DNA from: Limnoglobus roseus
Lineage (GTDB): Bacteria > Planctomycetota > Planctomycetia > Gemmatales > Gemmataceae
Direction of reading: 5' to 3'
Assembly (NCBI RefSeq): GCF_008254045.1
Contig: NZ_CP042425.1
Location: forward strand, 7,640,163 to 7,704,162
Length of the DNA: 64,000 bases
Below, in pieces: positions 44,181-50,782 of this stretch. The notes beneath the pieces were generated by a model that saw only the letters and a program-made list of their open reading frames with translations, was not told the DNA's origin and did no database searches. A program made the position numbers and the translations under genes. Position 1 is the first letter of the stretch. The number at the start of each line of letters is the position of its first letter.

Positions 44181-44256
44181 GGCGAGCGTCGCGGCGTAAG
44201 CGCGACGTGTCTTTCGCACAGGAAAGACACGTCGCGCTTACGCCGCGACGCTCGCC
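44181..44256. repeat. Dispersed palindrome, copy D (compensatory variant)
   Basis: Perfect 35-bp arms (44181-44215 and 44222-44256). The inner hairpin is GTCGCG-GCGTAAG-CGCGAC where copies A and B have GGCCCG-GCGTAAG-CGGGCC. Two base pairs per arm changed together, so both the arm hairpin and the full palindrome remain perfect. It sits between the convergent metK and the anti-sigma gene. Confidence 0.92.
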
Positions 44257-44281
44257 GTTGCATTTGCAGACAGGTTTGGCA

Positions 44282-47137
44282 TCACGCCGTCGGCGGGGCG
44301 GCTACCGTTAACGGCACCGGGTCGGGCGTGGTCGACCGTGTGAACCGCCGAAGTACGCGGGCGATGAGGTAGATCAACACAACCCACGGCAGTACCACGC
44401 ACAGGCCGAAGATCACCCACGTCAGGCTGCTGAGCAGGGCCGACGCGCTGTACGTCAGCCCCTTCCGCACCTGCGGCCACACACCGTCGTTGCTCGGCAC
44501 GATCAGGTCGGCGTTCGACAAGGTAATATCGATGCGGGCCGTGGCAAACTTCCCCTCGGTCGCCGCCGGGTCGCGGTTGGACTGCTGGACGCGGACCGCA
44601 CCGGCCGCCTTCGCCTTTTCGACCAAGCCCACCGCGGCCGGCAACGGCACGTCGTAGACGAGTTTCGCCGTCAACTTGCCGCTGCGGTCGTGCGACACCT
44701 GCGAATCAATCACCCGGCCCTTCGCGTCGTTCACCTGGGCCGTCAGTACGGCGGCCGTCGCCTCCACGTCCGGCACTTCGACCGCCAACGTGGCCGTCTC
44801 CCGCGGTTTCAGCCGGGCGGCGTTGAACAGCGTGGTGCGGAACGCGACCTTCGTGTCGGTCACGCTGTCGCTCTCCGGGGCGCGAGAGATCGTCTTGCTC
44901 ACCACGTCGCCGGCCGCGGCGAGAGCGGCCGTGATCGTCGCTTCTTCCGTGCGTTTCACCTCGAAGTCGAACTGGGCCGACACGTTCTGCCGTTCGCCCT
45001 CGCCAACTTGGGCCGTCACCACGCGACCCTTCGCCTTCTCGACCGCGTCCCGCAGCGTGCGGAACGTGGTGACGACATCGGCCGTGGCCACCTGCACGAC
45101 GGCCGTTTCCCGCGGGGCGACGTTCGCGAGGTTGTAGAACTGCACCTGGAACGTCGTGTTACCGCGCGTGACCTTCGCGTCCTTCACCGGCGGCCCGCCG
45201 TCGGCCGTCTGCACTCGGTCGATCTCCAACCGGGCGACCCGGCCGAGTTGCTTCAAGCGATCCCGCAACGGCCCGGCGGCGTCCGGTGAGACTTCGAAGA
45301 ACAGCAATGCGTTGAACTGCCCGGCCGACAGTTGCTTCAGTTCCGACTTCGTCACGCGGCCCTTCGCCTCGGTGACGGCGTCGATGGCATCGCGAAACGC
45401 CTTGTCCACGTCCTCGACTTCGATGCCCGCCTGCACCCGCTCGTTCTCGGTGATGCCGGCCGCCACGCGGATGTCCTTCTCGGCCAGCGTGATCGTCAGA
45501 GTGCTGAGGGCCGCGAGGTTCGCGTAGTACCGCAGTTCCCCCTCGTACTCCTCGATCTTCGTCCGCCACACGCCGAGTTCCTTCTCGGCTTCGAGCAGTT
45601 GCTTGATCTCGCCCTTGCCGGTCTTGATGATCTCCAAGAGGCGAAGTTCCATCGCCCGGGCCGCCTTCAGTCGGCTTTCCGTGTCGGTGTACTGCTTGGT
45701 CACGTCCGAACTGCCGATCTTCTGGCCCTTCAACTCGCCCGCCTTGCCGATCTCCTTGCGAAGATCGAGCACGAGGCCGTCGAGTGCCTCCGGCGGCACG
45801 CGGACGACGATGCTCCCCTTCACCTTGCCGTTGGCGAGTTTCTCGCTGTTGACGGTGCCGACGTAGCCGCCCTTGATCTTGGTGACGAGTTGCGTCACCG
45901 TCGCCACGGCCGGATCGAAGGAATTGACTTCGAACTCAATGTCGCCGGAGCGGATAATGATTCGGCGTGCCTGCTGAGGGTCATCAACTTGGGCCACAAC
46001 CGGAGTGGGCTTGGCAGTCACACCTGTGTCGAAGTTGAAGCCTTTGCCCGCCGTCACCGTGCCCGCCGACGACCTGGCAAACTCAACCGGCGTATCCCCA
46101 CGCCCTGCATATGTGGGATTGGCGTAGTAAGGGGTCGTCCCATTGGTCACGCCAGCCGCGGTCGTGGGACCCGAAGTGGGAACATTGCCCGTATTGCTGG
46201 TCCGGCGGGTCTGATCTTCAATTGCAGAGCTGCCGAAGAAATTCTGCGGGACAAAATGCCAGGTGTTCGGGTTGCCGTGCGTGGTGCCGCTCACAATCGC
46301 CGGGAGGCCGAGCGCGACCGGGGCGTTCGATTTCCCACCGGCATCGACACTGAAGGAAAGCGAGTCGTCCCAGCGGACGTTTTCCGGAACATTCCCGTTC
46401 ACGTTGATGCCGCCACTCGGGGCTGCGAAGTGCGGTTGGACATATCTGCTGTACAAGTGCGCGTTGCCAGACGACTTGCCTTCGGTCGGCTTCACGACGA
46501 GTCCGTCCAATGCCAAATCCGTCCGACCCAGGGGAAGACTCGACGCGAGTTCGGAATCGAGTCCCTTGTCGACGTTGGTGAGGTCGACCTTCTTACGAGC
46601 TTCCAAGTTGTCATGGAGTATGGTCTGCGCGCGAGACAAATCCCTTTCACGCCAAACCCCTACGGTGGCGGTCATCGAGTCGTCGTCTTCGCCTCCCAGA
46701 AAGTGCATTGATGATTCGGCTACACTCTCCCTGTTATGTCGCGAATACTTCGCGAACCCTTCGCCCGGCATCGGCAGGCCGCCGTTGGCGATGAGAAAAC
46801 TGGCCCCGGCGGCAAGACCGCCGAACAGCAGCGATGCGGCCAGTCCCGTGACGATTCGCCGGCGCCAGACGCCGCGGCGGGGTTCGGCAATCGTCTTCGG
46901 CGTTCGCAACGCCCGCACGGTGCGGTCTTCCAGCATCGGCCCCGGCCGCACGGAGGCGAAGAGGTTCGCGAGGCCGGCGTCGAACGCCCGTGCCGCTTCG
47001 ATGGCGGTCGTACATTCGACGCAGTCGCGGACGTGCGTCTGGAAGCGTTCCCGCTCGGCCGCGTCGAGGCCGTCGGCGAGGAAAGCCGCGATCTGTTCTT
47101 GAACCCAGGCGTGTTCGGTCATGGCTGGTACCTTCAT
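44282..47137 (-). CDS. Membrane anti-sigma factor with DUF4349 and three tandem repeats
   Basis: 951 aa from the ATG at 47137, which overlaps the sigma stop (ATGA); the ATG at 47122 is an alternative. The N-terminal zinc-finger anti-sigma domain has His35, Cys39 and Cys42 (HVRDCVEC). A transmembrane helix lies at ~94-116, followed by a long low-complexity region. A DUF4349 domain with coiled coil runs from ~388 to 570 (RRIIIRSGDIEFEV, then YTDTESRLKAARAMELRLL). Three tandem repeats begin near 574, 686 and 787, each with a (E/K/D)AKGRV motif. A C-terminal membrane helix (VIFGLCVVLPWVVLIYLIA) closes the protein. It should hold the ECF sigma factor and sense an envelope signal. Confidence 0.85.
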   Translation of the reverse strand: MKVPAMTEHAWVQEQIAAFLADGLDAAERERFQTHVRDCVECTTAIEAARAFDAGLANLFASVRPGPMLEDRTVRALRTPKTIAEPRRGVWRRRIVTGLAASLLFGGLAAGASFLIANGGLPMPGEGFAKYSRHNRESVAESSMHFLGGEDDDSMTATVGVWRERDLSRAQTILHDNLEARKKVDLTNVDKGLDSELASSLPLGRTDLALDGLVVKPTEGKSSGNAHLYSRYVQPHFAAPSGGINVNGNVPENVRWDDSLSFSVDAGGKSNAPVALGLPAIVSGTTHGNPNTWHFVPQNFFGSSAIEDQTRRTSNTGNVPTSGPTTAAGVTNGTTPYYANPTYAGRGDTPVEFARSSAGTVTAGKGFNFDTGVTAKPTPVVAQVDDPQQARRIIIRSGDIEFEVNSFDPAVATVTQLVTKIKGGYVGTVNSEKLANGKVKGSIVVRVPPEALDGLVLDLRKEIGKAGELKGQKIGSSDVTKQYTDTESRLKAARAMELRLLEIIKTGKGEIKQLLEAEKELGVWRTKIEEYEGELRYYANLAALSTLTITLAEKDIRVAAGITENERVQAGIEVEDVDKAFRDAIDAVTEAKGRVTKSELKQLSAGQFNALLFFEVSPDAAGPLRDRLKQLGRVARLEIDRVQTADGGPPVKDAKVTRGNTTFQVQFYNLANVAPRETAVVQVATADVVTTFRTLRDAVEKAKGRVVTAQVGEGERQNVSAQFDFEVKRTEEATITAALAAAGDVVSKTISRAPESDSVTDTKVAFRTTLFNAARLKPRETATLAVEVPDVEATAAVLTAQVNDAKGRVIDSQVSHDRSGKLTAKLVYDVPLPAAVGLVEKAKAAGAVRVQQSNRDPAATEGKFATARIDITLSNADLIVPSNDGVWPQVRKGLTYSASALLSSLTWVIFGLCVVLPWVVLIYLIARVLRRFTRSTTPDPVPLTVAAPPTA

Positions 47138-47691
47138 CGTAAGTCGTCGGGCATCCGCTCGCGGAGCATTTTCAGCCCGCGGTGCAGGAGGCCGCGCAGT
47201 GAGCCGTTGGTGAGGCCGAGTTGGGTGCCGATGGTTTCGTAGTCGGCCCCGGTGATGTATCGCATGGTCAGCGGCAGCCGGTACTCGTCCGGCAGCGACC
47301 GAAGTACCGCGAGCACTTGCTCCCGGCGTTCGTCGCACTCGACGCCGTCGTCGGCCGGCCGCTCTACCGCCGCGAGCGTCCGCAGTTCCACGTCGGTCCG
47401 CGGCGGGGTCGCCCGCTTCTGCCGCAGGTCGTGACGGGCCGCGTCGGTGACGACGTTGTGGGCGATCGCCAACAGCCACGGCCGGAACCCGTCGGGGTTC
47501 CGCAGGCGGGCCAGCGAACGGTACGCGAGAAGGAAGGTTTCCTGCACCAAATCTTCGGTGCGGTGCGTATCGCCGACGTCGAGGTAGATGCGTGAGAACA
47601 CCAGGCGCGAAGTCCGGCGGACGAGTTCTTCGAACCCGCCGCGTTCCCCGCGACTCGCCCGGCGGACAAGATCAGCATCGCTCTCGGTCAT
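47134..47691 (-). CDS. ECF RNA polymerase sigma factor
   Basis: 185 aa from the ATG at 47691; a GTG at 47700 is also in frame. Region 2 reads DLVQETFLLAYRSLARLRNP, then FRPWLLAIAHNVVTDAAR (regions 2.2-2.4). Region 4 reads LPDEYRLPLTMRYITGADYE and TIGTQLGLTNGSLRGLLHRG (helix-turn-helix). There is no C-terminal extension. The gene overlaps its anti-sigma gene by 4 nt, the usual pairing. The gene lies downstream of the dnaK terminator, so it should have its own promoter. Confidence 0.93.
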   Translation of the reverse strand: MTESDADLVRRASRGERGGFEELVRRTSRLVFSRIYLDVGDTHRTEDLVQETFLLAYRSLARLRNPDGFRPWLLAIAHNVVTDAARHDLRQKRATPPRTDVELRTLAAVERPADDGVECDERREQVLAVLRSLPDEYRLPLTMRYITGADYETIGTQLGLTNGSLRGLLHRGLKMLRERMPDDLR

Positions 47692-47735
47692 CGTGTTCAC
47701 ACTAGAGGAGACGACGACCGGGATGAAAGCGCACG

Positions 47736-47768
47736 AAAAAAGCCCACCCGTCGCGACGGCTGGGCTTT
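47736..47768 (-). terminator. Intrinsic terminator of the dnaK transcript
   Basis: On the minus strand the stem AAAGCCCA/TGGGCTTT surrounds an inner CCGTC/GACGG pairing. It ends in a run of six T (47736-47741 on the plus strand as A). It lies 18 bp after the dnaK stop. Confidence 0.9.
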
Positions 47769-47786
47769 CGGGGCGTTGTTACAGGA

Positions 47787-49607
47787 TCAGGCGTCTTCCA
47801 GGTAGAACAGTACGTCGCTCAGTTGATCGCACGCTTGCGTCAGGTCGCCCCACCGGCGGTCGGTCAGCGCGGCTTGCACCTGATCCGTCAGGCGGCGCAA
47901 TTCCTCCTGGTCCGGTTCGGCGGCTTTCGCGATGATCCGCTCGGCTTTCTCCAACAACGCTCGCGCCTGAACCGACTCCCGCTGCCCCTCCTGCGGACCG
48001 GGGGCGAGCGTCGGCATCTCCGAGAAACCCGGCGACAGCGGTTGTTCCTCGAAGGTCGCTTCTTCCTCTTCGCCGTCCTCCGGGTTGCCCCAGAGGCGTT
48101 CGAGGCGTTGCTGCGCGGCCTGCCGCTCTTCGACGGCGAACCGGGCGAGGGCGTTCTCGATCGTGATCTGCTTCACGAGGCCGGTCGTCTTCTCGCGGGC
48201 CGACACCTTCAGCACGCCGTCGAGGTTGAGGTTGAGTTCGACCACCAACTGGTTGCCGGCCGGCACGCGAGCCAGGCCTTCGATGAAGAACTTGCCGACG
48301 CGGTGGTTCCGCCGCACGTCCATGCTCTCGCCCTGGAAGACGTCGATCTCGACCCGCGGCTGGTTGTCGATGACGGTGCAGAAGATCTCGCTGCGGCCGG
48401 CCGGCAGCGGGGTGTTCCGCGTGATGATCGGGGCGAATCGGAACTCGTTCGGGGCGAACGTGTACTCCGTTGGGTGCTCCAGGCACTTGATGCCGAGCGA
48501 GTGCGGCGTGATGTCCACCAGCACCGCATCGACCTTCTGCTTCCCGACGATGGCCGCCTGCACGGCCGCGCCCATCGCCACGCACAAATCGGGGTTGATC
48601 TCGCGGTGCGGCGGTTGGCCGAGGCGGGCTTCCAACAACCGGCCGATCAACGGCGTCCGCGTGCTGCCGCCGACGAGGACGACGCGCTCGACCTGCGATG
48701 CCGTCAGGCGGGCGTCGTCGAGCGACTTTTGCAAGTGGTCCATCGTGCGGTCGATCAACGGCCGGATCAGTTCCTCGAACTGCGGCCGCTCGATTTCCGT
48801 GTTGAGGTGCAACGGCACGTCGTCCTTCTCGGCGATGAACTCTTCCTCGATCCGCACGACGGCGTGGTCGGAGAGTTTCTTCTTCGCCTCTTCGACGGCC
48901 CTCAGCAACCGGGCACGGCTGACTTTGTTCTCGCGCAGGTCGATGGCGTACATCTCCTGGAACTCGTCCGCGACGTGGTTGAGCAGCAGTTCGTCGAAGT
49001 CGTCACCACCGAGTTGCGTGTCGCCGTGGCTGGCGAGCACCTCGAAGACGCCGGCCTCCTGCTGGACGATCGACACGTCGAACGTGCCGCCGCCGAGGTC
49101 GTAGACCAGGAACCGCTCGCGCTGCTGTTGCTCGGGGTTGTAAACCAAGGCGGCCGCCGTCGGCTCGTTCAGAATGCGGACGACCTCTAACCCCGCAAGC
49201 GCCCCGGCCTCGCGCGTGGCCTGCCGCTGGCTGTCGTTGAAGAACGCGGGGACGGTGACGACGGCCTTCTTCACCGGCTGGTTCAGGAACTTCTGCGCGC
49301 GTTCCTTCAGCGTGCGGAGGATCATCGCCGAGATTTCCTGCGGCGAGTAGTCGGTGTCGCCGAGGCGGACTTTGGCGTCTTGGCCCATCTTCCGCTTGAT
49401 CGACTTGATCGTTCGTTCCGGTGCCAGCCCCCACTGGTTGCGGGCCGGCTTGCCGACGAGCAATTTACCGTCGTCCGACAAGCCGACGACCGACGGCAGG
49501 ATCGGGTCACCGCCGTCGTCGGGGATCACCGTCGGCCGGCCGTCCACGACGACAGCGACTTCACTGTTCGTGGTGCCGAGGTCGATGCCGATGATCGGTT
49601 CAGACAT
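47787..49607 (-). CDS. dnaK: Hsp70-family chaperone (DnaK-like)
   Basis: 606 aa from the ATG at 49607 (MSEPIIGIDLGTTNSEVAVV). ATPase landmarks are GIDLGTTNS, VPAFFNDSQRQATREAG, the YDLGGGTFDVSI phosphate loop and VLVGGSTRTPLIG. The substrate-binding domain follows (NTPLPAGRSEIFCTVIDN, VFQGESMDVRRN). The C-terminal tail is acidic and helical, ends LFYLEDA and lacks the EEVD-like end. Somewhat shorter than canonical DnaK (~640). It is the last gene of a TPR / J-like / GrpE / DnaK run, separated from grpE by a 105-bp palindromic element. It may be a specialised paralogue rather than the housekeeping DnaK. Confidence 0.92.
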   Translation of the reverse strand: MSEPIIGIDLGTTNSEVAVVVDGRPTVIPDDGGDPILPSVVGLSDDGKLLVGKPARNQWGLAPERTIKSIKRKMGQDAKVRLGDTDYSPQEISAMILRTLKERAQKFLNQPVKKAVVTVPAFFNDSQRQATREAGALAGLEVVRILNEPTAAALVYNPEQQQRERFLVYDLGGGTFDVSIVQQEAGVFEVLASHGDTQLGGDDFDELLLNHVADEFQEMYAIDLRENKVSRARLLRAVEEAKKKLSDHAVVRIEEEFIAEKDDVPLHLNTEIERPQFEELIRPLIDRTMDHLQKSLDDARLTASQVERVVLVGGSTRTPLIGRLLEARLGQPPHREINPDLCVAMGAAVQAAIVGKQKVDAVLVDITPHSLGIKCLEHPTEYTFAPNEFRFAPIITRNTPLPAGRSEIFCTVIDNQPRVEIDVFQGESMDVRRNHRVGKFFIEGLARVPAGNQLVVELNLNLDGVLKVSAREKTTGLVKQITIENALARFAVEERQAAQQRLERLWGNPEDGEEEEATFEEQPLSPGFSEMPTLAPGPQEGQRESVQARALLEKAERIIAKAAEPDQEELRRLTDQVQAALTDRRWGDLTQACDQLSDVLFYLEDA

Positions 49608-49626
49608 GATTCGTCTCTTAAATCCC

Positions 49627-49731
49627 GTCTCGCGCAAAGCCGCCAAGACGCAAATCAGAGAAGAAAGAATCTTCTCCTAAATCCTTTTCTGGTTCTTCTC
49701 TTCTTAGCGTCTTGGCGGCTGTGCGCGAGAC
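49627..49731. repeat. MITE-like nested inverted repeat between grpE and dnaK
   Basis: Terminal 25-nt arms (49627-49651 and 49707-49731) pair with one mismatch and carry GCCGCCAAGACGC. Inside, AGAGAAGAA (49657-49665) pairs with TTCTTCTCT (49693-49701). The 105-bp unit has no coding capacity. Terminal repeats of the type 'CGCCAAGACGC' recall interspersed non-coding repeats seen in several phyla. It splits the chaperone operon and could process or attenuate the mRNA. Confidence 0.75.
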
Positions 49732-49739
49732 GCCTCTTT

Positions 49740-50483
49740 TTACTTCGCCACCTTCACCTGGGCGTAGCGGAGCAGCGTGTCGTTCCAGATGTACCCTTGC
49801 CGCAGCACTTCAACCACCGTGCCCGCCGGTTGCCCGGTGTCGGTGGCCGTGTCGAGGACTTCCATCAGTTCCGGGTCGAACGGCTCGCCGAAGCAGGGGA
49901 TCGTTTCCAGGCCGAGTTCGTCGAAGGTCCGCTCGACTCGCCGCAGGCTCATCGTGTAGCCGTCGGCGACGGCGGCGAACTGTTGCTGGAGCTTCCCGGC
50001 GTGTTCCCGCATTCTATCCGCGTGACGTTGCCACGTGGTCACGTCCGGAGTTGTCGCCCCGAACAGGCGGGCGACGAACCCCGGCCGCTTCGCATCGGCC
50101 GCGGGCGATTCGAGGACTTCGCCGGCCGAGCGCTTCGCTTTTTCCATCTGCCGCTGTGCCACACTCAGGGCGTCGTGAACGTCGAGCAACATCTTCACGA
50201 TGGGTCGCAGATGTTCGGAGTCGGAGGCCGGTTCCTCCTCAGCCTCCTCCGGCGTGACGCTCTCGGTTGGCTGAAGCAATCGCATCGCCGCGTTCGTCTG
50301 CTCCACGGCGGTGCGGGCCGCCTTCGTCTGCATGTTCACGTCGTGCCGCAGGGCCGTGAACTGGGCCACGAGTTGTTGGAGGTTCAGCGGGTCCGCGGGC
50401 GGGGTGGCCGCGGGCAGGGTCGTCAGGCCGTCCAGCCAACCGCGGAAGTCGCCGAGGATTTGCTCGACCCGGTCGCCGCTCAA
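49740..50483 (-). CDS. grpE: GrpE-like nucleotide exchange factor
   Basis: About 247 aa from a TTG at 50483 that overlaps the J-like gene's stop (TTGA); an ATG at 50549 would give 269 aa but overlap that gene by 70 bp. The N-terminal half is coiled-coil-like (LRHDVNMQTKAARTAVEQTN). The C-terminal half has the GrpE beta-domain pattern, with FDPELMEVLDTATDTGQP and the closing VVEVLRQGYIWNDTLLRYAQ (20 aa). GrpE releases ADP from DnaK. The extended N-terminus and acidic insert (EEAEEEPASD) are longer than in E. coli GrpE. Confidence 0.82.
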   Translation of the reverse strand: MSGDRVEQILGDFRGWLDGLTTLPAATPPADPLNLQQLVAQFTALRHDVNMQTKAARTAVEQTNAAMRLLQPTESVTPEEAEEEPASDSEHLRPIVKMLLDVHDALSVAQRQMEKAKRSAGEVLESPAADAKRPGFVARLFGATTPDVTTWQRHADRMREHAGKLQQQFAAVADGYTMSLRRVERTFDELGLETIPCFGEPFDPELMEVLDTATDTGQPAGTVVEVLRQGYIWNDTLLRYAQVKVAK

Positions 50484-50779
50484 CGGCCCGAGATGCCGGC
50501 CGCCCGGAACAGTTCGTTCAAGGTGATCCGTCGCCGCGGCGTCTGACATACCACGTCCTCAATGATCGCGTCGATCGTTTCGCTCCGGGCCGCCGCGAAC
50601 AGCCGGTAGTTCACGCGGGCGTCCAGGTCTTTCAGCAGGTCGTAAGCGTGCCGGATCGCGGCCGACTTTTCAGGGTGTTCCTCGGGCGGGAACTCTCGCG
50701 TCAATTGCAAATACTGAGCGCGGATCGCCGCGTCGTCGGCGTCCGGCGGGATGCCCAGCACGGTGTACGGGTCGGTCAT
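50480..50779 (-). CDS. J-domain-like protein without the HPD motif
   Basis: 99 aa. It starts MTDPYTVLGIPPDADDAAIR, matching helix I-II of a J-domain, and continues to IRHAYDLLKDLDARVNYRLF, matching helix III-IV. In the loop where DnaJ has YHPDK, this protein reads EFPPEEHPEK, so the His and Asp that trigger Hsp70 ATP hydrolysis are replaced. The last ~35 residues (RRRITLNELFRAAGISGR) are unique. It may dock to the DnaK next to it without stimulating it, or use another mode. Encoded 4 bp after the TPR gene's stop. Confidence 0.8.
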   Translation of the reverse strand: MTDPYTVLGIPPDADDAAIRAQYLQLTREFPPEEHPEKSAAIRHAYDLLKDLDARVNYRLFAAARSETIDAIIEDVVCQTPRRRITLNELFRAAGISGR

Positions 50780-50782
50780 GGG

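Noticed and set aside
47823..49190. 455-codon plus frame over dnaK
   Set aside because: Antisense to DnaK, whose motifs are intact on the other strand.
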